Of a stretch of DNA of 8,616 nucleotides, positions 1-5,979 are shown in pieces. Numbering within the stretch: position 1 is the stretch's first letter; the number at the start of each line of letters is the position of its first letter. Below the pieces are notes generated by a model. It was given only the letters and a program-made list of their open reading frames with translations, did no database searches and was not told where the DNA came from. The stretch is from Asaia bogorensis (GTDB lineage Bacteria > Pseudomonadota > Alphaproteobacteria > Acetobacterales > Acetobacteraceae), in the NCBI GenBank assembly GCA_945871455.1, contig CAMBXJ010000159.1:1-8616 (forward strand), written 5' to 3'. The translations under genes and the position numbers were made by a program.

Positions 1-457
1 GCCGCTCATGGACCGTCAGGCCGACGCTCGCGGATTCAACGATGACATAGCGGCGGATCGAATCGACCGTGGCGTATTCTCGGACTTTGACGATTCGATC
101 GATATGCTCGGCGACATGTCCGGACGTTGGGCTGATCACCTCGAACACAACGACGGGGTTGGGTACCAGACGGCTTCCCCCTTGGGTGGGGGAACAGGTC
201 ACCACGGCATCGGGATAACGGACGGTATCTCCGATCGTGGCGACGCCCGCGTCGAGTCCGAGTGGCTCGCAGCCGCTGCCCTTGAGCCGGCCGTGAAGCG
301 TCCTGTGAATATTGAAGGCGATGCGACTGTGATTGAGGTTGCCCCCGGTCATCGCTACCGGTTCAAACCCATCGAACTCATGCCGAGCGGCTTGGGCCGC
401 GGCCCAGTCGAAGAACTGGTGACGGGTCATGATTGGGACGCGAATGGTGACGCTCAT
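1..457 (-). CDS. Uma2-family (DUF820) putative endonuclease, 3' end cut by window edge
   Basis: I translated this frame by hand; it is open from ATG at 457 to the left edge (152 codons), so the C-terminus is missing. The protein begins MSVTIRVPIMTRHQFFDWAA and has the layout of Uma2/DUF820 proteins, which adopt a PD-(D/E)XK nuclease-like fold: HEFDGFEPVAMTGG near residues 26-39, YPDAVV (candidate catalytic Asp83), VVFEVISP (Glu106) and an RIVKVREY stretch with Lys124. Family members are usually somewhat under 200 residues, so roughly 35-40 residues probably lie outside. The start is the first ATG; only a weak AGG lies 9 bases upstream. Uma2 genes are abundant in cyanobacteria and also occur in alphaproteobacteria, often as lone genes, and their biological role is poorly defined. 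The family call is firm; nuclease activity is family inference. Confidence 0.85.
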   Translation of the reverse strand, partial: MSVTIRVPIMTRHQFFDWAAAQAARHEFDGFEPVAMTGGNLNHSRIAFNIHRTLHGRLKGSGCEPLGLDAGVATIGDTVRYPDAVVTCSPTQGGSRLVPNPVVVFEVISPTSGHVAEHIDRIVKVREYATVDSIRRYVIVESASVGLTVHER

Positions 458-535
458 GGGGCGTAGCCTGGCGGATGAATGAGAGGCTTGTCGTCGGGTG
501 CGAACCAAAGTTATGCGATCGAGTGCACGTCTCAC

Positions 536-613
536 CGTCATTGCCGGGCTTGACCCGGCAACCCACGCTTCAACGGCAGGAGGCGGGTTGTCGGATCAAG
601 TTCGGCAATGACG
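536..613. repeat. REP-like imperfect palindromic intergenic repeat
   Basis: Two 29-base arms, 536-564 and 585-613, are inverted copies matching at 25 of 29 positions, separated by about 20 bases. The left arm starts CGTCATTGCCGGGCTTGACC, the classic alphaproteobacterial dispersed palindrome whose minus-strand translation gives the familiar RVKPGNDG string. The four mismatches are all G-to-A or C-to-T changes in the right arm, as expected of an ageing copy. It lies between two leftward genes and could fold as a long hairpin in a transcript, perhaps contributing to transcript ends. That this is a multicopy genomic element is established for the family but not visible in this window. Confidence 0.8.
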
Positions 614-670
614 ATGAGGCGAGTCTATCAGTCCATGGCTAGAGTCGTCGATATCACTCCACAAAACGTT

Positions 671-710
671 GAATTGCACCCCTTGTCCTCCGACTTCGGG
701 AATGCAATTC
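671..710 (-). terminator. Possible terminator after the hfq-hflX-IMPase operon
   Basis: A perfect 8-base inverted repeat (GAATTGCA at 671-678, TGCAATTC at 703-710) can be extended inward by three G-C pairs after a two-base bulge. On the minus strand it lies 37 bases past the IMPase stop codon, and a short TTTT run follows about four bases after the stem. The loop is long and the T-tract is short and displaced, so this is a weak intrinsic terminator candidate. It could also be a protein-binding site or chance. Confidence 0.3.
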
Positions 711-747
711 CGGTGAGCGGTCAATCCGACGCACGGCCAGCCATCGG

Positions 748-1581
748 CTACCTCGGCAACCCCAGCAAGGTCTCCCGAATGGCAAACCAGGACTCCCGGT
801 CCGGCGCGCAGATCATGCCGCCGTCAATCGTTGTCGGATCATAGGGAGTCCCGTCGAACTTCGTCGCATAGCCGCCCGCTTCCCGATGCAGCAACCAACC
901 GGGCGCGTGATCCCAGGGATACAGCCGGTTGAAGAACAGGAAGTGGCAATGACCCGCCGCGATCATGCGATACTCATGCGCCGAACACCGGTAATCCCAG
1001 CACCCACCCAGTTTCGGCAGGTTGGAGCACACCAGGGTCCGCTGCGGCTCCGGCAGAAACCGCCAGGCGACATTCCCGGCCATGACGGAAACCGGCGCCG
1101 GAGGTGCCACCCGCAGATCGCGCCGGCGCCCATCCCGGGTTTCGATCCAGGCGCCCTCGCCGCGCAAGGCCAACGCGGTGTCGTCACCGAGGGGATCGTG
1201 GATGGCGGCGGCGATGACCTCGCCGTGGGAAATCGCCGCGACCATCACCCCGAACAGCGCCAGGCCAGAGGCGAAATTCGCCGTCCCGTCGACCGGATCG
1301 ACGACAAACGCCAGATCGGCGCCGGTCAGATCCTTCAACAGGGCCGGGTTGTCGCTGGCGGCTTCCTCGCCGACCACGACACAGCCAGGAAATTCGCGGC
1401 GAAGGCCCGCGGTGATGATCACCTCCGCCGCTTCATCCGCTTCCGTGACCAGATCGAGCGGCCCGGTCTTCATCCGCACCGCGCCATCGGTAAGATTGCG
1501 GAAGCGCGGCAGGATTTCCTGGCGGGCGGCATCGCGCATCAGGGTCGAGATCGTCGCCAGTTGGGCGGTCGAAAGGATCAT
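748..1581 (-). CDS. Inositol monophosphatase-family phosphatase
   Basis: A 277-residue protein with all hallmarks of the inositol monophosphatase (SuhB/HisN/CysQ-like) family of Mg2+-dependent, lithium-sensitive phosphomonoesterases. Visible in order are LVTEAD (44-49), GEE (71-73), the metal-binding DPVDGTANF (95-103) and WDHAPG (223-228), which carries the third metal-binding aspartate. Length is normal. The start is fixed by a 4-base ATGA overlap with the hflX stop codon, implying translational coupling. The substrate cannot be read from sequence: inositol-1-phosphate, histidinol phosphate and 3'-phosphoadenosine phosphate enzymes share these motifs. It is the last gene of the hfq-hflX transcript; in many alphaproteobacteria another gene follows hflX, so this neighbour may be lineage-specific. 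It is probably cytosolic, with no signal peptide. Confidence 0.93.
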   Translation of the reverse strand: MILSTAQLATISTLMRDAARQEILPRFRNLTDGAVRMKTGPLDLVTEADEAAEVIITAGLRREFPGCVVVGEEAASDNPALLKDLTGADLAFVVDPVDGTANFASGLALFGVMVAAISHGEVIAAAIHDPLGDDTALALRGEGAWIETRDGRRRDLRVAPPAPVSVMAGNVAWRFLPEPQRTLVCSNLPKLGGCWDYRCSAHEYRMIAAGHCHFLFFNRLYPWDHAPGWLLHREAGGYATKFDGTPYDPTTIDGGMICAPDRESWFAIRETLLGLPR

Positions 1582-2858
1582 GCCCGCCGCTCAAACCGCG
1601 TGCGATCGGCCGGATGCAGGCGGACCTTCACATGCACGGCGGTTTCGTCGTCCTGCCGATCGACGACTTCGCCGTGCTGGTACAGCCACGCCAGGCTGGC
1701 CCCGTCATCCGGCCGGATGTCGTAGTCGGCGGTTTCCATGCCCTCTGAAATGCGGCGATCGATCGCCGCCTTCAGAACCGCCAATCCGTCGCCGGTGATC
1801 GCGGACACCGCGACCGCTCCGGGCCGGACCGGGACTTCCGCGACGCCGCCCAACAGATCGGCCTTGTTCAGAACCTCGATCGTGCGATCCCGCCAGTTCG
1901 AGTCCAGCGTCACGTCGTCGACCATATCGTCCAGCACCGTCTCCACGTCGCCGCGCTGCGCCATGGAGTCGGGGTGGGCGGCGTCGCGGACATGCAGGAT
2001 GATGTCGGCTTCGGCGACTTCTTCCAACGTGGCGCGAAACGCGGCCACCAGTTCGTGCGGCAATTCGCTGATGAAGCCGACGGTATCGGACAGGATCACC
2101 TGCCGGCCGGACGGCAGCCGCAATCCCCGCATGGTCGGGTCCAGGGTTGCGAACAACTGGTCTTTCGCGGTCACCTCGGCGCCGGTCAAGGCATTGAACA
2201 GCGTCGATTTTCCGGCATTGGTGTAGCCGACCAGCGCCACCACCGGGAACGGCACCCGCCGACGAGCCGACCGGTGCAGACCGCGCGTGCGCCGGACCTG
2301 TTCCAGTTCCTTCTTCAGCCGGACCAGACGTTCGTCGATCAGCCTTCGGTCGGCCTCGATCTGGGTTTCGCCGGGGCCGCCCAGGAAGCCGAAGCCGCCG
2401 CGCTGACGCTCCAAGTGGGTCCAGGACCGCACCAGGCGGGATCGCTGATAGCCCAGATGCGCGAGTTCGACCTGCAACGTGCCTTCGCGGGTCGCCGCGC
2501 GCTCTCCGAAGATATCAAGGATCAGACCGGTCCGGTCGATGACCTTGCAGCCCCACGCGCGTTCCAGGTTGCGCTGCTGCACCGGGGACAGCGTGGAATC
2601 GACGATCACCACCGTGACGTCCTTTTCCGCGATGACCTCGCCCTGGGTAGAGACCTGTCCTTCGCCCAGCAATGTGCTGGGGCGGCGCATGCGCAGCGGG
2701 ATGATGGCGCTGTGCACCACGACCAAACCGATTGATGCGGCCAGGCCGATGGCTTCGGCCAGACGAGCCTCCGCGGCGCGCGGCTGGTCGGAGGCGTGTC
2801 CGGATTTTTCCCAGGGCAGCACCACCGCGGCCCTGACCGGGCCCGTCGCGGCATCCAT
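1578..2858 (-). CDS. hflX: Ribosome-associated GTPase HflX
   Basis: A 426-residue TRAFAC-class GTPase, the usual HflX length. HflX binds the 50S/70S ribosome and, in E. coli, splits stalled ribosomes after heat stress. Visible are an N-terminal domain ending in the family signature GGPGETQIE (about 160-168), a charged helical linker (about 169-195), and then the G domain: G1 GYTNAGKST (211-219), a G2-like FATLDPTMR, G3 DTVGF (258-262), G4 NKAD (331-334) and G5 SAITG (352-356). A short C-terminal domain follows. I chose the ATG at 2858: a TTG precedes it directly, but AGGG (2866-2869) is spaced 7 bases from the ATG and only 4 from the TTG. It begins 47 bp behind hfq, a conserved pairing in proteobacteria, and its stop overlaps the next start. 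Confidence 0.97.
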   Translation of the reverse strand: MDAATGPVRAAVVLPWEKSGHASDQPRAAEARLAEAIGLAASIGLVVVHSAIIPLRMRRPSTLLGEGQVSTQGEVIAEKDVTVVIVDSTLSPVQQRNLERAWGCKVIDRTGLILDIFGERAATREGTLQVELAHLGYQRSRLVRSWTHLERQRGGFGFLGGPGETQIEADRRLIDERLVRLKKELEQVRRTRGLHRSARRRVPFPVVALVGYTNAGKSTLFNALTGAEVTAKDQLFATLDPTMRGLRLPSGRQVILSDTVGFISELPHELVAAFRATLEEVAEADIILHVRDAAHPDSMAQRGDVETVLDDMVDDVTLDSNWRDRTIEVLNKADLLGGVAEVPVRPGAVAVSAITGDGLAVLKAAIDRRISEGMETADYDIRPDDGASLAWLYQHGEVVDRQDDETAVHVKVRLHPADRTRFERRA

Positions 2859-2905
2859 CAATTCACCCTGACGAATGCTGGTAGGGGGGCGCGTTGGCGC
2901 GTCAC

Positions 2906-3202
2906 CTATCCTCCGCCACCAGCGGGCGCCAGCTCCCTGTTCGGCACTGTCAGCGTGGTACCCTCGGTGCGGACGCCATCGAACAACTGGATGGGCGCGC
3001 CGGGCATGACCGTGCTGATCGCATGCTTATAGACAAGTTGGGTATGCCCATCCCGTCTAAGCAGAACGGAAAAATTGTCAAACCAGGTGATGATCCCCTG
3101 CAGTTTGACACCGTTCACAAGGAACACCGTGACAGGTGTTTTGTTTTTTCGCACGTGGTTCAGAAACACGTCCTGAACGTTTTGCGACTTCTCATTGGCC
3201 AC
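2906..3202 (-). CDS. hfq: RNA chaperone Hfq
   Basis: A 98-residue Sm-like RNA chaperone that forms hexameric rings and promotes pairing of small RNAs with mRNAs. It starts [20 protein letters not shown]; the proximal-face Gln-Asp is at 10-11, Sm1 includes [20 protein letters not shown] (24-43), and Sm2 contains the diagnostic YKHAIST (58-64). After about residue 70 comes a short variable tail ending in four glycines. That is shorter than the E. coli tail and near alphaproteobacterial size. The start is GTG at 3202: the N-terminal sequence matches alphaproteobacterial Hfq and GAAGGA lies 8 bases upstream. Hfq often regulates its own mRNA, but no such site is obvious here. Confidence 0.98.
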   Translation of the reverse strand: MANEKSQNVQDVFLNHVRKNKTPVTVFLVNGVKLQGIITWFDNFSVLLRRDGHTQLVYKHAISTVMPGAPIQLFDGVRTEGTTLTVPNRELAPAGGGG

Positions 3203-3210
3203 GTTCTAGA

Positions 3211-3216
3211 TCCTTC
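3211..3216 (-). promoter_or_regulatory. Ribosome binding site deciding the GTG start of hfq
   Basis: GAAGGA on the minus strand sits 8 bases before the GTG codon at 3202. This purine-rich site supports the GTG over any internal codon, and the encoded N-terminus agrees with known Hfq proteins. Confidence 0.7.
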
Positions 3217-3274
3217 TTCTTTTCGATAAGGTGAGTTAGGCCCGACGGGTCGTGGCTCGGCCGCCAGCATTGGT

Positions 3275-3283
3275 ATTGTATCA
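3275..3283 (-). promoter_or_regulatory. Candidate extended -10 promoter for hfq
   Basis: The minus strand reads TGATACAAT here, an extended -10 (TGn) joined to a 5-of-6 match to TATAAT. No good -35 is visible at 16-18 bases, which an extended -10 can tolerate. Transcription would begin near 3268, giving hfq a leader of about 65 bases. It lies in the gap between the HAD-gene stop and the hfq start, so hfq could be transcribed both from here and by read-through. Motif match only. Confidence 0.4.
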
Positions 3284-3293
3284 GTGCGCCATA

Positions 3294-3953
3294 TCATCCG
3301 AGTTCACGAAGCCGTGAGGCGAAATGATGCGCGGACGGGAAATGGATATCCGGGGCCGCATGTTCAACGCCCCCATCATGTTCGGCATCGCCGATCAGGA
3401 TTGCGCGCACGCCGGCCGCCCGCGCGGCCTGCATATCGACCGCGGTGTCACCCATATACCATACGGAAAAATCGGCGGTTCGGCCCAGGCGAGCCAAGGC
3501 CAACAGGATCGGGGCCGGGTCAGGCTTGTCGGCATGTGCGTCGCCTGCCCCGACCACCGCGCCGAAATGCGGGTCCCAGCCCAGATGCGTTACCTCCTTG
3601 CGGAGAAATGGCCCGGCCTTGTTGGACACCACGCCCTGGATCCAGCCGGCCCCGGCGGTCAACACTGCCTCCGCGCCGGGCATCGGGGTGACGGCGTCCA
3701 GATGGCCTTCGGTCAGGGTCGTGTAAAAAATGTCGCGGGCACGCTCCCAATCCCCCCCGAACATGACCGGGAAGCTTTCGCGCAGCGAGACCCGGACGCG
3801 ATGGCGGGTGTCCTCGACCGTCCAAAGCGGCAGGGAAAACGCCGTGAAGGCGGCATTGAGTGCCGCGGTGATGCCGGCCCAGGCATCCACCAGCGTGTTA
3901 TCCCAATCGTAGAGCAGGACGGTCGGGCGAATTGGTTCGAAGCGGCTTGGCAT
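3294..3953 (-). CDS. HAD-superfamily hydrolase (phosphoglycolate phosphatase-like)
   Basis: A 219-residue haloacid-dehalogenase-type phosphatase. All four HAD motifs are present, numbered from the ATG at 3953: motif I DWDNT (16-20) with nucleophile Asp16 and acid/base Asp18, motif II with the serine of VSNK (109-112), motif III Lys143 in ADKPDP, and motif IV GDTAVD (168-173). A helical cap lies between motifs I and II, giving the HAD-IA (Gph/YieH-like) layout; the physiological substrate is unknown. The frame is open further upstream to a TTG at 4001 (235 residues), but the extra residues look unlike HAD N-termini and motif I would then sit unusually deep, so I prefer the ATG with AGG five bases upstream. 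It precedes hfq by 91 bp in the same direction and may be co-transcribed with it. Confidence 0.92.
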   Translation of the reverse strand: MPSRFEPIRPTVLLYDWDNTLVDAWAGITAALNAAFTAFSLPLWTVEDTRHRVRVSLRESFPVMFGGDWERARDIFYTTLTEGHLDAVTPMPGAEAVLTAGAGWIQGVVSNKAGPFLRKEVTHLGWDPHFGAVVGAGDAHADKPDPAPILLALARLGRTADFSVWYMGDTAVDMQAARAAGVRAILIGDAEHDGGVEHAAPDIHFPSAHHFASRLRELG

Positions 3954-4038
3954 GAGGACCTGTCTATCCGGAACTGTCGCTGGCTGCCAGAGGTTCAGCA
4001 ATACCCCTATTAGTAGATATAAAAACTATATAACAACC

Positions 4039-4044
4039 TATAAT
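4039..4044 (+). promoter_or_regulatory. Perfect TATAAT -10 hexamer in the AT-rich divergent gap
   Basis: The 176-bp gap between the leftward HAD gene and the rightward sulfotransferase contains a strongly AT-rich patch (about 4008-4045). It includes an exact TATAAT 86 bp before the sulfotransferase ATG. No convincing -35 lies 16-18 bases upstream and there is no TG extension, so the promoter is plausible but unproven. The same patch may hold the minus-strand promoter for the HAD gene; minus-strand hexamers there are too degenerate to choose among. Confidence 0.35.
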
Positions 4045-4129
4045 GGCATGTCTTCAAAATTCGATTCGCGGGGATGCTTTTTTGACCAATCCCTGTCATA
4101 CTTGAACCCTCGCGACCGAGAGAGGGATC

Positions 4130-5524
4130 ATGCTCCGAGGCCATGTCGATGCTGTGTCGGACTCCCAAATCGCGGGCTGGGCGGCCGATGATTCCGCTCC
4201 CACAAGCCTGGTGGACGTTTCGATATTCGTGAACGATACGAAGATCGCCCAGGTGACCTGCGACCGGCCGCGGCTCGACCTGAAGCGGACGTTGTCGCGT
4301 GACGACCTCGATTGCGGGTTCCGCTTCGTCCTTGACCCGGCGCTCGATCTGACCCGTACTCATCGGGTTACGGTGCGATATACCGAATCCGGCCGGACTC
4401 TGCCCGGTGGCGACGTCATGCTGGCGAACACGTCCTCTCCCGAAGCTCCGCCGGACTTCAATGCCCGTCCGCCCGCCCGGTTCCTGCCCCTGCCGACGCC
4501 GGATTCGCCGCGGGCGCTGTTCGATTTGCTGCGTCTCCATAATCCACGGGAAGGGCTCTATAATCTGCTGTGCCAGATCGACCTTGGGGACCGAAGTTAC
4601 GACCAGATCGCCCGCGGTGTGTTCGGTGGACGGCGGAAGGCCCCGCCTGGCCCGGAAAAGTGGAGCGCCGGCGCCGCACGGGACACCATCCATACCATGC
4701 TCCGGTCCAGGCTGTTCCAATCCAGCGTGATCGAATTGCTGCTGCATGCGTATAGCGAGAAGCACCGACTGCTGTTCGTCCATATTCCAAAATGCGCCGG
4801 GACCGATCTGTCTTACAATATTGTTACCAGATATCCTTCGATCCATCGCACGATTACATCGCCCATGTATACATCACCCGAGAAGCTGGTGGAAACACTG
4901 ATCGATACACTGCGCGTGCTGCCCTATTTCGACACGATATACACGCATGGGCATGTCAATCTCGCGGAGTATGAAAAATGGAATGTCATCCGGCCGTCTG
5001 ACGAGGTCTTCACCATTGTCCGCCCGCCCTTGGATATCGCGTTGTCGCGGGTGAACTACTTCCTCACACGCCTGAAGCGGGACGCCTCCACAGGCGTTTT
5101 CCAGCCGGATACCAAAGGCTGGCTCAAGACTCTGGGGCTGGAAGCCTCACGCGATGTGCTGACGGACGAATTCCTGGGTGGACTGAGTTTGCGCCTGCTG
5201 CACGAGCAAAAGATGGTGACCGCCAATCCGCTGTGTCAGTGGCTTGGCGGCGGCACGGCGGACCAGGTCGTCGCGCGCCTGGAAAAGCTGGGGGTGGAGG
5301 TGACCAACATGAAGCACTACGCGGCCTGGCTTGCGGGGCGCTGGGGGATCATGACCACCAGCCGAGCGAACGAGTCGATCAAGTTTTTGTCCGTGGGGGA
5401 TCTGTCATCCAAGGATGTCGACTACCTGCACGCGATTTCGGAGGAGGATACCAAACTCTATGGTTTGATAGAGGGGCGTCTGGCTCGCTCCGATGCTCAC
5501 TCGGTCAGGTTCGCCGCGTCCTAG
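4130..5524 (+). CDS. Sulfotransferase-family protein with N-terminal beta-sandwich-like domain
   Basis: A 464-residue, apparently cytosolic protein in three parts. Residues 1-100 match the style of a small beta-rich module (GHVDAVSDSQIAGWAADD, then VDVSIFVNDTKIAQV and a CGFRFVLDP turn) often fused to alphaproteobacterial glycosyl- and sulfotransferases. Residues about 125-210 are helical and of no family I recognise. From 214 comes a sulfotransferase domain: LFVHIPKCAGTDL (215-227) is the 5'-phosphosulfate loop that binds PAPS, and FTIVRPPLDIALSRVNYF (294-311) resembles the 3'-phosphate-binding motif, with Arg298 and Ser306 as candidate contacts. The expected reaction is sulfate transfer from PAPS to a hydroxyl, probably on a glycan given the pyruvyl transferases downstream; the acceptor is inferred. 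The start has GAGAGG about five bases upstream. Confidence 0.85.
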   Translation: MLRGHVDAVSDSQIAGWAADDSAPTSLVDVSIFVNDTKIAQVTCDRPRLDLKRTLSRDDLDCGFRFVLDPALDLTRTHRVTVRYTESGRTLPGGDVMLANTSSPEAPPDFNARPPARFLPLPTPDSPRALFDLLRLHNPREGLYNLLCQIDLGDRSYDQIARGVFGGRRKAPPGPEKWSAGAARDTIHTMLRSRLFQSSVIELLLHAYSEKHRLLFVHIPKCAGTDLSYNIVTRYPSIHRTITSPMYTSPEKLVETLIDTLRVLPYFDTIYTHGHVNLAEYEKWNVIRPSDEVFTIVRPPLDIALSRVNYFLTRLKRDASTGVFQPDTKGWLKTLGLEASRDVLTDEFLGGLSLRLLHEQKMVTANPLCQWLGGGTADQVVARLEKLGVEVTNMKHYAAWLAGRWGIMTTSRANESIKFLSVGDLSSKDVDYLHAISEEDTKLYGLIEGRLARSDAHSVRFAAS

Positions 5525-5534
5525 GCAGGCCAGT

Positions 5535-5633
5535 GGCTTGTCCGCCAACAACCGCGTCGGCTGGACCGACCTGCCCACCACGCAGGTGTTTGGCATCGGT
5601 GCCAGACGTGAAGCGGCAATTTGCGGACAAGCC
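5535..5633. other. Candidate branched RNA structure (closing stem plus three hairpins)
   Basis: GGCTTGTCCGC (5535-5545) and GCGGACAAGCC (5623-5633) form a perfect 11-base inverted repeat. Between them are three small hairpins: 5556-5560 with 5566-5570, CCTGC 5570-5574 with GCAGG 5582-5586 (sharing one base with the first), and TGGCA 5591-5595 with TGCCA 5600-5604 around a TCGG loop. The last can extend to about ten pairs with wobbles. Together they could fold as a multi-branched RNA starting 11 bases after the sulfotransferase stop. Short stems are common by chance in GC-rich DNA, so the closing stem is the main evidence. Confidence 0.3.
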
Positions 5634-5725
5634 CCATGGCACCCGTCCGGCGGGATTGGACCGCTCGGCGGGCCATCCGACTTTCACATATCCGCCATGA
5701 TGCAGGGCGATGGATGCATGGGGGC

Positions 5726-5762
5726 AATCGCTGCGTGCAATCGATAATCGATGGCAGCGGTT
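5726..5762 (+). terminator. Hairpin, weak terminator candidate
   Basis: AATCGCTGC (5726-5734) pairs with GCAGCGGTT (5754-5762), nine pairs including one G-T. An inner stem (5740-5744 with 5748-5752, loop TAA) stacks across an asymmetric internal loop. A TTTT run begins at 5767, five bases after the stem. It is about 200 bp beyond the sulfotransferase stop and upstream of the next promoter, a sensible place for a terminator, but the T-tract is short and offset. Confidence 0.3.
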
Positions 5763-5877
5763 CAGGTTTTGCGAAGTCCAGCGAATGGCGGTCGTCCAGG
5801 CCACGGGCGGCGGAGGCGCAATTCTCGGGTCATGAAACAGATTGACGCAATTTTGGTACGCCCGGCGCCCGTCGGAA

Positions 5878-5886
5878 TGCTATACT
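5878..5886 (+). promoter_or_regulatory. Extended -10 promoter upstream of the first pyruvyl transferase
   Basis: TGCTATACT is a TGn extension joined to a 5-of-6 match to TATAAT. A TTGACG at 5842-5847 is too far (33 bases) to be its -35, and no other good -35 is visible. Transcription would start near 5893, giving a leader of about 87 bases before the ATG at 5980. Confidence 0.45.
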
Positions 5887-5979
5887 ACCGCTGTGGCGCC
5901 GCATGGCGTTGATCGTCGACAAGAATAACCGACGCGTTTCGATCGGGACCAGGGTGAAGCCGGCAAGAAGGCAGCGTTG

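Larger units (their letters stand above)
5525..5979 (+). other. 455-bp intergenic region without a supported gene
   Basis: No frame on either strand gives a recognisable protein; short open frames here lack family motifs and good ribosome sites. The region instead holds several inverted repeats (5535-5633 and 5726-5762), described separately, and near its right end a good extended -10 promoter. Base composition resembles the neighbouring genes, so it could be decayed coding sequence, a long leader or a small-RNA locus. Confidence 0.6.

Noticed and set aside
886..1725. Plus-strand frame of 279 codons over the IMPase gene
   Set aside because: Antisense to a gene with all metal-binding motifs; rich in Arg, Gly and Pro with no recognisable domain.
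2862..2905. GCGC-rich small inverted repeat between hfq and hflX as a terminator
   Set aside because: Only a four-base stem with no T-tract, within a short gap of an established operon pair.
4010..4846. Minus-strand frame of 278 codons over the sulfotransferase start
   Set aside because: It crosses the AT-rich gap and is antisense to a supported gene with a ribosome site; no family signal.
5505..5804. Overlapping short open frames on both strands between 5405 and 5845
   Set aside because: Composition is low-complexity GC-driven, the frames lack ribosome sites and domains, and the strands give equally unconvincing products. A decayed gene remains possible but cannot be named.
5842..5886. TTGACG (5842) with TATACT (5881) as a standard -35/-10 pair
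   Set aside because: The spacer is 33 bases, far from the usual 16-18; the TGC extension of the -10 is the better explanation.
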